A stretch of 64,000 nt of DNA from NCBI RefSeq assembly GCF_040939305.1, contig NZ_CP162511.1, forward strand, positions 2,914,001 to 2,978,000, read 5' to 3'. Positions 51,722 to 60,302 of the stretch are shown one piece after another. The notes below the pieces were generated by a model that saw only the letters and a program-made list of their open reading frames with translations, made no database searches and was not told the DNA's origin. The first letter of the stretch is position 1. Every line of letters starts with the position of its first letter. This DNA is from Herbiconiux sp. A18JL235 (GTDB taxonomy: Bacteria > Actinomycetota > Actinomycetes > Actinomycetales > Microbacteriaceae). Position numbers and translations under genes: made by a program.

Positions 51722-51727
51722 TAGGAT
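51722..51727 (+). promoter_or_regulatory. -10 hexamer TAGGAT for the spermidine-synthase-like gene
   Basis: TAGGAT, six bases (GGGACG), ATG at 51734. It is divergent from the ABC-F promoter 57 bases away. Confidence 0.5.
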
Positions 51728-51733
51728 GGGACG

Positions 51734-52612
51734 ATGGATGCCGCCGACCGCAGCTTCACCCTGGCGCTCGACGGGCACGAAGCGGTGTTGAAGCTCATCC
51801 ACGCCGAGACCGGAAGCTACCGACTGAGTGTCGACGGCATCCCGCAGTCGATCGTGTCGACCTCGCACCCCGAGCTGCTCGACTGGCCGTATGTGCGGCA
51901 GATCGGCAGGCTGCTCGACGCCGCGGCGCCTGCGGGTGCTCCCCTGCGCTGCCTGCACCTCGGCGCGGGCGCCCTGACGCTCCCCCGCTACGTCGAGCAC
52001 AGCCGGCCGGGGTCGCCCCAGGTCGTGGTGGAGTACGAGCGTGAGCTCGGCGAGGCGGTGCTCGCGGCGCTGCCGCTGCCGCCTCGGCACGGGGTGCGCA
52101 TGCTGTACGGCGACGCGAGGGAGCTCGCCGAGCGCGCGGCACCGGCCGAACTCGGCGCACCCGTCGAGTTCGCGGTGATCGACCTCTGGGAGGCGTCGAC
52201 CGTGCGGGCTCGGGTGGCGAGCCGCGAGTTCTACGCGCTGGTGTCGAGGCTGCTCGCGCCCGGGGCCGTGGTGGCCGTGAACCTCCTCGACGGGGCGCGG
52301 TTCGAGTACGCCCGGCGCCAGGCGGCGACCCTCGCCGCGGTGTTCCGGCACGTCGCGGTGGTGCTCGCCGAATCGCCCACCTCCGATGGGAGCGATCCGC
52401 TCGACAACGTGCTCGTCGTGGCGAGCGACGAGCCTCTGGTCGTCGTGGCGCAGCCCGAGCTCTTCGCCGAAGCCGGCGAGGGGCCCGGCGAGCCGCCGTT
52501 CGTGCTGCACGGTGGCGCACTCGAGAGCTGGGTGGGCAGCGTGCCCGAGATGACCGACGCCACGGCCACCGACTCGCCCTCCCCCGATGACCCCCGCTTC
52601 GGCGGCGACTGA
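51734..52612 (+). CDS. Spermidine-synthase-like methyltransferase-fold protein
   Basis: A 292-residue Rossmann-fold protein of the spermidine synthase superfamily. CLHLGAGALTLPRYV is the nucleotide-site glycine motif, VVVEYERELGEAVL the acidic residue at strand 2, and FAVIDLWEASTVRARVASREFYALVSRLLAPGAVVAVNLLD the catalytic-loop region. Unlike SpeE, the polyamine-site Asp set is not obvious, so the product is uncertain. The actinobacterial label fused spermidine synthase is common. The acidic C-terminal 30 residues are not part of the fold. Confidence 0.82.
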   Translation: MDAADRSFTLALDGHEAVLKLIHAETGSYRLSVDGIPQSIVSTSHPELLDWPYVRQIGRLLDAAAPAGAPLRCLHLGAGALTLPRYVEHSRPGSPQVVVEYERELGEAVLAALPLPPRHGVRMLYGDARELAERAAPAELGAPVEFAVIDLWEASTVRARVASREFYALVSRLLAPGAVVAVNLLDGARFEYARRQAATLAAVFRHVAVVLAESPTSDGSDPLDNVLVVASDEPLVVVAQPELFAEAGEGPGEPPFVLHGGALESWVGSVPEMTDATATDSPSPDDPRFGGD

Positions 52613-52772
52613 GCGCCGGTCGCGCACGAAACGGGGGCTGCGCAGCGCTACGGGCGCGGCTTGGGGGGAAGGGTTCCCATGACGGTGCCTTTCTCGATCG
52701 GGACGTCGAACAGGGGAACGGTACAGCCGCGCGGGGGACGCGCACCCTGAGCAATTGCTACTCAGCTGTCAG

Positions 52773-52778
52773 TACGAT
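52773..52778 (+). promoter_or_regulatory. -10 hexamer TACGAT for leaderless apt
   Basis: TACGAT, six bases (GATCGG), GTG at 52785. The alternative upstream ATG-like frames lack promoter support. A 10-base palindrome AGCAATTGCT lies at 52750-52759 in the -35 region. Confidence 0.55.
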
Positions 52779-52784
52779 GATCGG

Positions 52785-53339
52785 GTGCCTGCAGCCCCGA
52801 TCGACGCCATCATCCGCTGCGGAATGACCGAGACCCCCGACTTCCCCGAACCGGGCATCCTGTTCCGCGACCTCTCCACTTTGTTCGCCGACCCCGAGGG
52901 GCTGCCTGCCGTGGGCGCCGCTCTGGTCGGCCGCCATGCGGAGCCGTCGCCGTTCGGCGCAGTGGATGCGGTGGTCGGCATCGAGGCGCGCGGCTTCGTG
53001 CTCGGCACGGCGGCGGCGATGGCCGGCGGGCTCGGCATGCTCGCCGTGCGGAAGGCCGGCAAGCTGCCGGGTGAGGTGCTGACCGAGAGCTACGCGCTCG
53101 AGTACGGCACCGCGTCGCTCGAGGTGCACCCCGAGACCCTCCCCACCGGATCGCGCGTGCTGCTCGTCGACGACGTTCTCGCCACCGGTGGCACGGTCGC
53201 GGCGACGGTGCGCCTCATGCAACGCGCCGGTTGGGTGGTGGCGGGCATCTCGGTGGTGATCGAGCTCGACGGGCTCGGCGGTCGCGCGGCGGTGGCGGCC
53301 GAGACCGACGCACCCGTGCATCCGCTGCTCGTGCTCTGA
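52785..53339 (+). CDS. apt: Adenine phosphoribosyltransferase
   Basis: A 184-residue purine-salvage enzyme that converts adenine and PRPP to AMP. The PRPP-binding loop VLLVDDVLATGGT, the flexible-loop RKAGKLPGEV and the substrate segment FPEPGILFRDLSTLF are present. The GTG is chosen because TACGAT lies exactly six bases before it and the residues after it (PAAPIDAIIRCG) suit the family. It converges on ispE through a strong hairpin. Confidence 0.95.
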   Translation: MPAAPIDAIIRCGMTETPDFPEPGILFRDLSTLFADPEGLPAVGAALVGRHAEPSPFGAVDAVVGIEARGFVLGTAAAMAGGLGMLAVRKAGKLPGEVLTESYALEYGTASLEVHPETLPTGSRVLLVDDVLATGGTVAATVRLMQRAGWVVAGISVVIELDGLGGRAAVAAETDAPVHPLLVL

Positions 53340-53351
53340 CCCCAGTCATCC

Positions 53352-53403
53352 ACCCGTCACGAACCGCCCTCTCGTCAGCCCTGAAGGGCGGATCGTGACG
53401 GGT
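53352..53403. terminator. Bipartite hairpin between convergent apt and ispE
   Basis: ACCCGTCACGA (53352-53362) and TCGTGACGGGT (53393-53403) form an 11-bp outer stem, and CGCCCT/AGGGCG a 6-bp inner stem, with a two-by-two internal loop. A bidirectional terminator fits. Confidence 0.65.
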
Positions 53404-53451
53404 CGATCGTGCGTCCCGGCGGGTTACCGTCGTGCACGCGCGGAGGCGGGC

Positions 53452-54387
53452 TCAGTCTCCGTAGACGCGCGCGCCCGCGACCGGGCCCGTCACCCGCACC
53501 ACCTGGTAGCGCGCGGCGCTCAGCGCGATCTGCAGCTCGAGGGCGCCGTCGAGGTCGGGCGCGAGGAAGGCGATGGTCGGACCGGAGCCCGACACGATGC
53601 CGGCCAGCGCCCCGTTCGCCTCGCCGACCTCGAGCACGGTCGAGAGGCCGGGGTTCAGGTGCAACGACGGAGCCTGAAGGTCGTTGTGCAGCGACTCGGC
53701 GAGCATGTGCGGGTCGCCCGCGCGCAGCGCCTGCAGCACGTCGGCGTCGACGGTGGGCTGCCCTTGCGCGGGGAAGATGTCTTGGGCGTGGCGTTCGCGG
53801 TGCCGATCGAGCTCGCGGTACACCTCGGGCGTGCTCACCCCGTGGTCGGGCAGCACGAGCACCCACTGGAACTGACCCTTGGCGAGCGCAGGGCTCAGCT
53901 GATCACCGCGCCCGGTGCCGATGGCGGTTCCGCCGGTGAACGCGAAGGGCACGTCGGCGCCCAGCTCGCTCGCCAGCGACAGCAGTTCGTCGCGGCCGAG
54001 GTCGGTGCCCCACAGCGTGTCGCAGGCGAGCAGGGTCGCCGCGGCGTCGGCCGAGCCACCGCCCATGCCGCCGGCGATGGGCACGTTCTTCTCGATGCGC
54101 AGCCGCACGCCCTCGCGGTACCCGGCCCGGCGGGCGAGCAGGCGCGCCGCCCTGATGGCCAGGTTCGACCCGTCGGTCTCGAGCCGGCTGGTGTCGATGT
54201 GGCCGCCGAACTCCACCGAGAAGTCGCTCGCCGGGGAGGCGTAGACGTCTTCGTAGAGCGAGACCGCCTGGTAGGCGGTGGCCACGTCGTGGTAGCCGTC
54301 GCCCATCACCGCGCCGACCTTGAGGAAGACGTTGATCTTGCCCGGGGCCCGCACGTGAACCGCGTCCGTGGCACCCCGATTGCTCAT
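53452..54387 (-). CDS. ispE: 4-diphosphocytidyl-2-C-methyl-D-erythritol kinase
   Basis: A 311-residue GHMP kinase of the MEP isoprenoid pathway. [14 protein letters not shown] is the first conserved block, [17 protein letters not shown] the ATP loop, and GLVSGSGPT-like [13 protein letters not shown] the third GHMP motif. It lies downstream of rsmA in many actinobacteria. Here a hydrolase/FAD-oxidoreductase pair sits between them. TAAGGT seven bases before the ATG suggests its own leaderless transcript. Confidence 0.95.
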   Translation of the reverse strand: MSNRGATDAVHVRAPGKINVFLKVGAVMGDGYHDVATAYQAVSLYEDVYASPASDFSVEFGGHIDTSRLETDGSNLAIRAARLLARRAGYREGVRLRIEKNVPIAGGMGGGSADAAATLLACDTLWGTDLGRDELLSLASELGADVPFAFTGGTAIGTGRGDQLSPALAKGQFQWVLVLPDHGVSTPEVYRELDRHRERHAQDIFPAQGQPTVDADVLQALRAGDPHMLAESLHNDLQAPSLHLNPGLSTVLEVGEANGALAGIVSGSGPTIAFLAPDLDGALELQIALSAARYQVVRVTGPVAGARVYGD

Positions 54388-54394
54388 ACCGTCG

Positions 54395-54400
54395 ACCTTA
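54395..54400 (-). promoter_or_regulatory. -10 hexamer TAAGGT before ispE
   Basis: TAAGGT, seven bases, ATG at 54387. No ribosome binding site is visible. Confidence 0.4.
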
Positions 54401-54484
54401 TCCCACGCGCGAGCGGGCCCCTCACAGGGTGCCGGGCGGCCCGGCACGAGCCGTCGCGGCACCGTCTCGGCCGCGGTGCGCGGG

Positions 54485-55333
54485 CTACGCCAGGAGGGCG
54501 ACGGCCTCGTCGATCACCCGTGCGGGGTCGTCGCGGTGCACCGAATGACCCGCACCGTCGACCACGGTGTAGCTGAGTGAGGAGGCCGCCGCGTGCATCC
54601 GCTCGCCTTGCTCGGCCGTGAACGAGGCGCCGAGCGCCGGGTCGGCAGCGAGCACGTGCACAGGGGCGGCGAGGGTCGTCGCCGGCGCCTCGAGCTGCCA
54701 GGTGCCGGCGTTGTCGCGCAGGGTGCGCTCGACCACGAACGGGCTCACCACCCGGGCGGCATTCACCTTCTGCACGGCGTCTTCGACGTGCCAGAGCGGA
54801 TGCTCGCGCAGCAACGCACCCGGGTCGAGCCGGTCGCCGTGAAGGTCGGCAAGCAGGTCAGGGAGGATCTGCTCGGCCTCGTCGTCGCCGAGGGCGAGCA
54901 CGGGGTCGATGAGCAGCAGCCTTCGCGCCCAGGCCGGGTCGGAGGCAGCGGCGACCACGGCGACGGCTCCGCCGAGGGAGTGGCCGACGACGAGATCCCA
55001 CGGGCGGCCCGTGGGCGCGGCCGCGCCCGGCGCGCCTCCGTCGGAGCCGGCCGAGCCGGGCACCAGGGCCAGGACGTCGGCGGCGTAGTCGGTGAGGCGG
55101 TAGCGGGTCGATCGTGGGGAGAGGCCGTGGCCGCGGAGGTCGGGGGCCGTCACGCTCCAGCCGCGGTCGGCGAGCTCGGAGGCGATGCGCCACCATGTGC
55201 CCGCCGCGGAGGGCAGCCCGTGCAGGAGGAGCACTCGCGGGCCGCCGCTGTCGCGTGCGCCGTCGACGCCCCAGTGGAGCGTGGCGAGGCGCACCGGCAC
55301 CGGGGGCGGGCTGGGGGCGGACGCGTCGGTCAT
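54485..55333 (-). CDS. Alpha/beta hydrolase
   Basis: A 282-residue alpha/beta hydrolase. [14 protein letters not shown] is the oxyanion region, [13 protein letters not shown] strand 4, [12 protein letters not shown] the elbow (Ser119), and [12 protein letters not shown] carries the His. A short Gly/Ala/Pro-rich stretch (residues 92-109) interrupts the lid region. The substrate is unknown. It lies 26 bases downstream of the FAD oxidoreductase on the same strand, so the two probably form an operon. An in-frame ATG ten codons upstream is an alternative start. Confidence 0.82.
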   Translation of the reverse strand: MTDASAPSPPPVPVRLATLHWGVDGARDSGGPRVLLLHGLPSAAGTWWRIASELADRGWSVTAPDLRGHGLSPRSTRYRLTDYAADVLALVPGSAGSDGGAPGAAAPTGRPWDLVVGHSLGGAVAVVAAASDPAWARRLLLIDPVLALGDDEAEQILPDLLADLHGDRLDPGALLREHPLWHVEDAVQKVNAARVVSPFVVERTLRDNAGTWQLEAPATTLAAPVHVLAADPALGASFTAEQGERMHAAASSLSYTVVDGAGHSVHRDDPARVIDEAVALLA

Positions 55334-55359
55334 GACATCCCATCCTGCCATCGGGGCGG

Positions 55360-56736
55360 TCATCCGATCTCCCGCCGACCCGTGGTCGCGCCGGCCGACG
55401 GTGACGTCGCCGCCGCCCATGCCGAGGCGGAGGCTCGGCGGTCCGGTCGCAGCGAGAGCGCGGCGGGCGCACGCACCCCGTCGGCGAGGTCGGCGACGAG
55501 CACGCCCACGGCGGGCGCGAAGCCGGTACCGAGGTCGGACAGCGCCGTGGCCACGGTGACGGGACCGACGCGGTCGATCACCGGATGCCCGTCCCGCGTC
55601 GACACCGCGACCTCACCCCGCTCGGCACCCTGTTCGTGATCGAGCCCGGGCAGCCACTCGCGCACGTAGTGCTGCAGCGCCGTGCGGCGGCGGCGCTCGG
55701 AGCGGAACCCCACCCCCGCATCCGGAGCCGCTGCGGCCCCGGGTGCCGACCAGACCACCTCGGCACCGTCCCCCGCGGGGGCACCCCACGCCGAGCCCCG
55801 CCAGTACCCGCTGCGCCGATCACCCACCACGGGATCGTGCCTCCAGATCGGCCAGGCGCCCGAACTCACCGGCCCGCCGTCCCCCGCACCGCCGCTCCCA
55901 GCACCGCCGCTCCCCGCGCCGGCGCTCCCTGCGCCGGCACTCCTCGCATCCCCGGCTCTCGCGATGCCGCTCCCCGCGCCGCCACCGCCAATCTGCGCGC
56001 CGCCGCTCTCCGCACCACGGCTGGCCGCGCCGGCGCGCGCCGCGAAGCGCGCGGGCTGCTGCTGGCTCACCACGAGGCGCGGCAGCACGAGCACCCCACC
56101 GGCCAGCTTCGCCGTGCGGGCTCCGACCGCCACCACGAGTCGGCGGCACTCGAACTCCCGCACCTCCTCGAGCGCCTCACCCGCCGCGCCGACCGCGCAG
56201 ACCTCGACCAGCGCGCGCTCGTCGCCCAGCACCCGGATGCGCGTCACCCGTTCGCGATACCGGAACTCGACACCGACGGCGACGGCTGCGCCGCGCAGCG
56301 CTCCGACTCCCGCGCCGGCCTCGATGCGAGCCGCCCCGGGAACGTGAAGCACCGACCCGGCGAACCGGATCCCCGGCCACAACCCCGCCGCGGTCTCCGC
56401 CGCGAGGATCTCCGCGTCAGCCGAACCCCCGGCCCCGACCGCACGACCGGACAGCTCCGACCCCGGCATCCAGAGCGCAGACCCGCTGTCGAGCAGGCGC
56501 CGGCCCAGCAGCGACTCGAGCACACCCCAGTGCTCCCTCGCCTCCGCAGCGAGCCTGAGCGTCAGCGCGTCGGCAGTGAACGGAGCGAGCGAGCAGACAC
56601 CCCGAGCTTTCTCGGCGACCTCCGCACCCTCGAGCTCGAACACGACGACCTCGGTGCCCCGGCCCGCCAGCTGCCAGGCGGCGGCCGAACCGGTCGCGCT
56701 CGCGCCGATCACGATCGTGTCGATGTACCTGGCCAC
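55360..56736 (-). CDS. FAD-dependent oxidoreductase (DAO family) with Gly/Ala-rich insertion
   Basis: A 458-residue DadA/glycine-oxidase-like flavoprotein. The N-terminal dinucleotide motif is TIVIGASATGSAAAWQLAGRG with an acidic residue at strand 2 (VVFELEG). The C-terminal flavin end reads TALSDLGTGFAPAVGVLVADL. Residues about 232-289 are an insertion with pentapeptide repeats of the form Ser-Gly/Ala-Gly-Ala-Gly, encoded by imperfect 15-base units at 55870-56043. The insertion falls in the substrate-domain region. The reaction is unknown. TAGCGT lies exactly six bases before the GTG start, suggesting a leaderless message. Confidence 0.8.
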   Translation of the reverse strand: MARYIDTIVIGASATGSAAAWQLAGRGTEVVVFELEGAEVAEKARGVCSLAPFTADALTLRLAAEAREHWGVLESLLGRRLLDSGSALWMPGSELSGRAVGAGGSADAEILAAETAAGLWPGIRFAGSVLHVPGAARIEAGAGVGALRGAAVAVGVEFRYRERVTRIRVLGDERALVEVCAVGAAGEALEEVREFECRRLVVAVGARTAKLAGGVLVLPRLVVSQQQPARFAARAGAASRGAESGGAQIGGGGAGSGIARAGDARSAGAGSAGAGSGGAGSGGAGDGGPVSSGAWPIWRHDPVVGDRRSGYWRGSAWGAPAGDGAEVVWSAPGAAAAPDAGVGFRSERRRRTALQHYVREWLPGLDHEQGAERGEVAVSTRDGHPVIDRVGPVTVATALSDLGTGFAPAVGVLVADLADGVRAPAALSLRPDRRASASAWAAATSPSAGATTGRREIG

Positions 56737-56742
56737 GCTTCG

Positions 56743-56748
56743 ACGCTA
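56743..56748 (-). promoter_or_regulatory. -10 hexamer TAGCGT for the FAD oxidoreductase
   Basis: TAGCGT, six bases (CGAAGC), GTG at 56736. No ribosome binding site, so leaderless. Confidence 0.5.
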
Positions 56749-56820
56749 GGGGCGACGCGACCGGAGCGCCGCCGCGCCCGACACACAAGGTAAGACCGTG
56801 ACGCCGTGTGACGCGTCCGC

Positions 56821-56893
56821 GTTCGAAACCGCACGTATGACGAAGACCGAGCCCATAGACGGCTCGGTCGTCGTCTTTCTTGCAGTTTCGAAC
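56821..56893. repeat. Dispersed hairpin repeat, copy 2 (behind rsmA)
   Basis: The first 31 bases match 30305-30335 with one difference. A 15-bp stem with one mismatch (56839-56853 with 56861-56875) is enclosed by an outer inverted repeat, GTTCGAAACCGCA at 56821-56833 and TGCAGTTTCGAAC at 56881-56893 (one mismatch). It lies six bases after the rsmA stop, before the FAD oxidoreductase gene. Confidence 0.75.
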
Positions 56894-56898
56894 CGCGA

Positions 56899-57780
56899 CT
56901 AAGCGCCCGCGCCCGCGCCAGCGCCAGCGCCAGCGCCCCAGGCGCGCGCGATAGCGAGGAAGGCGTGCACGTCGAGCTGCTCCCCCCGCGCCATCGGGTC
57001 GACCCCCGCCGCCTCCAGCACCCGCGTCGCCGCAGCCGAGTCACCGAACAGCGTCGAGAGCGCCTGCCGCAGCATCTTGCGCCGCTGCCCGAACGCGGCG
57101 TCGACGATCTCGAAGGTGCGCACCCGCAGCTCTTCGCTGTCGAGTCCCTCGCCCACGCGGTCGAAGCCGACGAGCACCGAGTCGACGTTCGGCACGGGCC
57201 AGAACACCTGCCGGCTCACCTGCCCCGCCGTGCGCCACTCGCCGTACCAGGCGGCCTTCACGCTGGGCGAGCCGTACACCTTCGACCCCGGCGCAGCAGC
57301 CAGCCTGTGCCCGACCTCCGCCTGCACCATCACCACCCCCGAGCGGATCGACGGGAAGTGCTCGAGGAAGTGCAGCAGCACCGGCACCGACACGTTGTAC
57401 GGCAGGTTGGCGACGAGCCTCGACGGCTCGTCGGGGAGCGACAGGATGCGCATCGCGTCGTCATGCACGACGGTGAGCAGGGCGTCGGGCGCGAGCTGCG
57501 CGGCGGTCAGCGGCAGCTGCGCCGCGAGCCGCCCGTCGATCTCGACGGCGACGACCGACGCGCCCGCCTCGAGCAGCCCGAAGGTGAGTGAGCCGAGCCC
57601 CGGCCCGATCTCCACCACCGTGTCACCCGCCTCGACCCGCGCCACGCGCACGATCTTGCGCACCGTGTTGGCGTCGATGACGAAGTTCTGACCGAGCTTC
57701 TTCGTGGGCGTGAGGTCGAGCAGCGCCGCCAGGTCGCGGATCTCTGCCGGCCCCAGCAGACTCACGGATGCGTCGCTCAC
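56899..57780 (-). CDS. rsmA: 16S rRNA dimethyladenosine transferase (KsgA) with Gly-Ala repeat tail
   Basis: A 293-residue methyltransferase that dimethylates A1518 and A1519 of 16S rRNA late in 30S assembly. TKKLGQNFVIDANTVRKIV, VVEIGPGLGSLTFGLL (AdoMet loop), LVANLPYNVSVPVL (catalytic NLPY) and the C-terminal helical domain are complete. The chain ends in a Gly-Ala dipeptide repeat encoded by about six copies of a GCGCCC/GCGCCA hexamer, outside the fold. The GTG start overlaps the tatD stop (GTGA). Confidence 0.95.
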   Translation of the reverse strand: MSDASVSLLGPAEIRDLAALLDLTPTKKLGQNFVIDANTVRKIVRVARVEAGDTVVEIGPGLGSLTFGLLEAGASVVAVEIDGRLAAQLPLTAAQLAPDALLTVVHDDAMRILSLPDEPSRLVANLPYNVSVPVLLHFLEHFPSIRSGVVMVQAEVGHRLAAAPGSKVYGSPSVKAAWYGEWRTAGQVSRQVFWPVPNVDSVLVGFDRVGEGLDSEELRVRTFEIVDAAFGQRRKMLRQALSTLFGDSAAATRVLEAAGVDPMARGEQLDVHAFLAIARAWGAGAGAGAGAGA

Positions 57781-58727
57781 GACGCCTGCACCGGTTCGTC
57801 CTCCCAGCGGCCGTAGACCAGCTCGGTGTTCGACGAGATCTGCGCGGCGAGCATCGACACGTCGGTGCCGAGGTGCGCCGCCATGGCGCGCAGCGTGTGC
57901 GGCACGAGATAGGGCGCGTTGGGCCGCCCGCGGTAGGGCATCGGCGTGAGGTAGGGGGCATCCGTCTCGACCAGGAGGAGCGAGCGCGGCGCCACCTCGA
58001 GCGCCTCGCGCAGGTTGCCCGCGTTCTTGAAGGTGACGTTGCCGGCGAACGACATGTACCAGCCGTTCTCGGCGCAGATCTCGGCCAGCTCGGCGTCGCC
58101 CGAGAAGCAGTGGAAGACCGTGCGCTCGGGCGCACCCACCCGCTGCAGAGTCGCGATGACTTCCGCGTGCGCGTCGCGGTCGTGGATCTGCAGCGCGATG
58201 CCGTTCTCTTTGGCGATCTCGATGTGCGCCTCGAACGAGCGGTACTGGGCGGCCCGCCCCTCGTCTCCGGTGCGGTAGAAGTCGAGCCCGGTCTCCCCCA
58301 CCGCGCGCACGCGCGGCCAGGAGGCGAGCTCGGCGATCTCGGCGAGCGCGTCGTCGAGCCCGCCCGCCTCGTCGTACACGGGAGCCTCGTTGGGGTGCAG
58401 GGCGACGGCGGCGAGCATCCGGGGCTCCTTGGCGGCCTGTTCGGCCGACCAGCGCGAGGTCTCGAGGTCGGTGCCGACTTGCACGACACCCCGCACGCCG
58501 ACCGCGGAGGCCCGGTCGAGCTGCTCGTGGTAGTCGATGGGGTCGAGGCCGTGGGCGATCTCGAGGTGCGTGTGGTTGTCGTAGACCGGCACCACGAGCG
58601 CCTCGGGCAGCGGCGGGTAGGCCTGCTCGGTGCGGTCGGAGGGCTCGCGCTCACGCAGGAAGGCGGGCTGCCCCTCGCCGCTCGGGCTCGGCGCGCTCGA
58701 GGGCTGGGCGTCGCTCGCGGAACTCAC
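57777..58727 (-). CDS. TatD family hydrolase
   Basis: A 316-residue TIM-barrel metal-dependent deoxyribonuclease of the TatD/YcfH family. VYDNHTHLE supplies the first His pair, AVGETGLDFYR the Glu, QIHDRDAHAEV and FHCFSG the further His residues, and VETDAPYLTPMP the Asp. A 40-residue Ser/Pro/Glu-rich N-terminal tail precedes the fold. The GTG start overlaps the metG stop and the stop overlaps the rsmA start, so metG-tatD-rsmA is one coupled unit. Confidence 0.93.
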   Translation of the reverse strand: MSSASDAQPSSAPSPSGEGQPAFLREREPSDRTEQAYPPLPEALVVPVYDNHTHLEIAHGLDPIDYHEQLDRASAVGVRGVVQVGTDLETSRWSAEQAAKEPRMLAAVALHPNEAPVYDEAGGLDDALAEIAELASWPRVRAVGETGLDFYRTGDEGRAAQYRSFEAHIEIAKENGIALQIHDRDAHAEVIATLQRVGAPERTVFHCFSGDAELAEICAENGWYMSFAGNVTFKNAGNLREALEVAPRSLLLVETDAPYLTPMPYRGRPNAPYLVPHTLRAMAAHLGTDVSMLAAQISSNTELVYGRWEDEPVQAS

Positions 58728-60295
58728 GCGGTGGCCTCGACCTCGATGCGCGGGAAGAGCGCCTCGAGGGGGGTAACGCGCGGCCCGCCCGTCCAGTCGA
58801 AGGCGGCACGGATGGGCTGCTCCTGCACCGTACCGGAACCCGACAGGGCCGTCCACAGTTTGGCCGCTGCCTCGGGCACGACCGGGGAGAGCAGCACGGC
58901 GAGGGTGCCGAGACCGCGCACCGCCGTGTTCAGCACGGTGGCGAGCCGATCGGCGTTCGCCGGATCTTTCGCGAGTGCCCACGGCTCCTGCGTGGTGATG
59001 TAGCCGTTCAGTTCGTCGACGAGCTCCCAGATGCGGGCGATCGCCTCGTGCACGGCGAGGCGTTCGATGGCCTCGTCGGCGGCGGCGGTCACGCGGCGCT
59101 CGGTGTCCCGGATGCTGCGTTCCGCATCCGTCACCGCTCCCTCGACCTGGGCAGGCACGACACCGTCGAAGTAGCGGGTGACCATGGCGACGACGCGCGA
59201 GGCGAGGTTGCCGAAGCCGTTGGCGAGCTCGGCCTGGTAGCGGGCCGACAGGTCTTCCCAGGAGAAGGAGCCGTCTTGACCGAAGTTGATGGCGCGCAGG
59301 AAGTAGTAGCGGAACGCGTCGGAACCGAAGGTGTCGGTGATCTGCTCGGGGGCGATGCCCGTGAGCTTCGACTTCGACATCTTCTCGCCGCCGACCAGCA
59401 GCCAACCGTGGCCGTAGACCTGCTTCGGCACCTCGAGCCCGGCGGCCATCAGCATGGCCGGCCAGATCACGGCGTGGAACCGGGCGATGTCTTTGCCCAC
59501 GATGTGGGTGGCGGGCCAGAGGCGGGCGAACTTCTCCTCGTCGTAGCCGTAACCCGCGGCCGTGGCGTAGTTGAGGAGGGCGTCGAACCAGACGTAGACG
59601 ACGTGCGAGTCGTCCCACGGCACCTTGATGCCCCAGTCGAAGGTCTGGCGTGAGATGGAGAGGTCTGTGAGGCCGCGGCTGACGAACGAGACGATCTCGT
59701 TGCGCACGCTCTCGGGCTGCACGAAGTCGGGGCGCGACTTGTAGAGCTCCAGCAGCTGGTCTTGGAAGGCGCTCATGCGGAAGAAGTAGTTGCGCTCCTT
59801 GAGCAGCTCCACCGGCTTCGAGTGGATGGCGCAGACCAGCACGCCCTCGTACTGCCCGGTGCCGTCGACGAGGTCGGAGGGCTGCTTGTACTCCTCGCAG
59901 CCGACGCAGTAGTAGCCCTCGTACTCGCCGGTGTAGATGTGACCGGCGTCGTGCAGGCGCTGCAGGAACAGCTGAACGTTCTTCTCGTGCCGCGGCTCGG
60001 TGGTGCGGATGAAGTCGTCGTTCGAGATGTCGATGGTCTGAAGCAGCGGCTCCCAGGCCTCGGCCACCAGCTTGTCGGCCCACTCCTTCGGGGTGACGCC
60101 GTTGGCGGTCGCGGTGCGGAGGATCTTCTGCCCGTGCTCGTCGGTGCCGGTGAGGAACCAGGTGTCGTCGCCGGACTGTCGGTGCCAGCGGGCCAGCACG
60201 TCGGCAGCGACCTCGGTGTAGGCGTGCCCGATGTGGGGCACGTCGTTCACGTAGAAGATCGGCGTGGTGACGTAGAAGGAGGAGCCGTCGGACAT
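58724..60295 (-). CDS. metG: Methionyl-tRNA synthetase
   Basis: A 523-residue class I synthetase charging tRNA-Met. YVNDVPHIGHAYTEV contains the HIGH motif and GEKMSKSKLTG the KMSKS loop. CVGCEEYKQP and the nearby Cys of VCAIHSKPV form the single zinc knuckle. The anticodon-binding domain ends the chain, with no extra C-terminal dimer domain. The ATG is chosen over one three codons upstream because TAGGAT lies seven bases before it and would overlap the earlier ATG. Confidence 0.97.
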   Translation of the reverse strand: MSDGSSFYVTTPIFYVNDVPHIGHAYTEVAADVLARWHRQSGDDTWFLTGTDEHGQKILRTATANGVTPKEWADKLVAEAWEPLLQTIDISNDDFIRTTEPRHEKNVQLFLQRLHDAGHIYTGEYEGYYCVGCEEYKQPSDLVDGTGQYEGVLVCAIHSKPVELLKERNYFFRMSAFQDQLLELYKSRPDFVQPESVRNEIVSFVSRGLTDLSISRQTFDWGIKVPWDDSHVVYVWFDALLNYATAAGYGYDEEKFARLWPATHIVGKDIARFHAVIWPAMLMAAGLEVPKQVYGHGWLLVGGEKMSKSKLTGIAPEQITDTFGSDAFRYYFLRAINFGQDGSFSWEDLSARYQAELANGFGNLASRVVAMVTRYFDGVVPAQVEGAVTDAERSIRDTERRVTAAADEAIERLAVHEAIARIWELVDELNGYITTQEPWALAKDPANADRLATVLNTAVRGLGTLAVLLSPVVPEAAAKLWTALSGSGTVQEQPIRAAFDWTGGPRVTPLEALFPRIEVEATA

Positions 60296-60302
60296 GCTCA
60301 CC

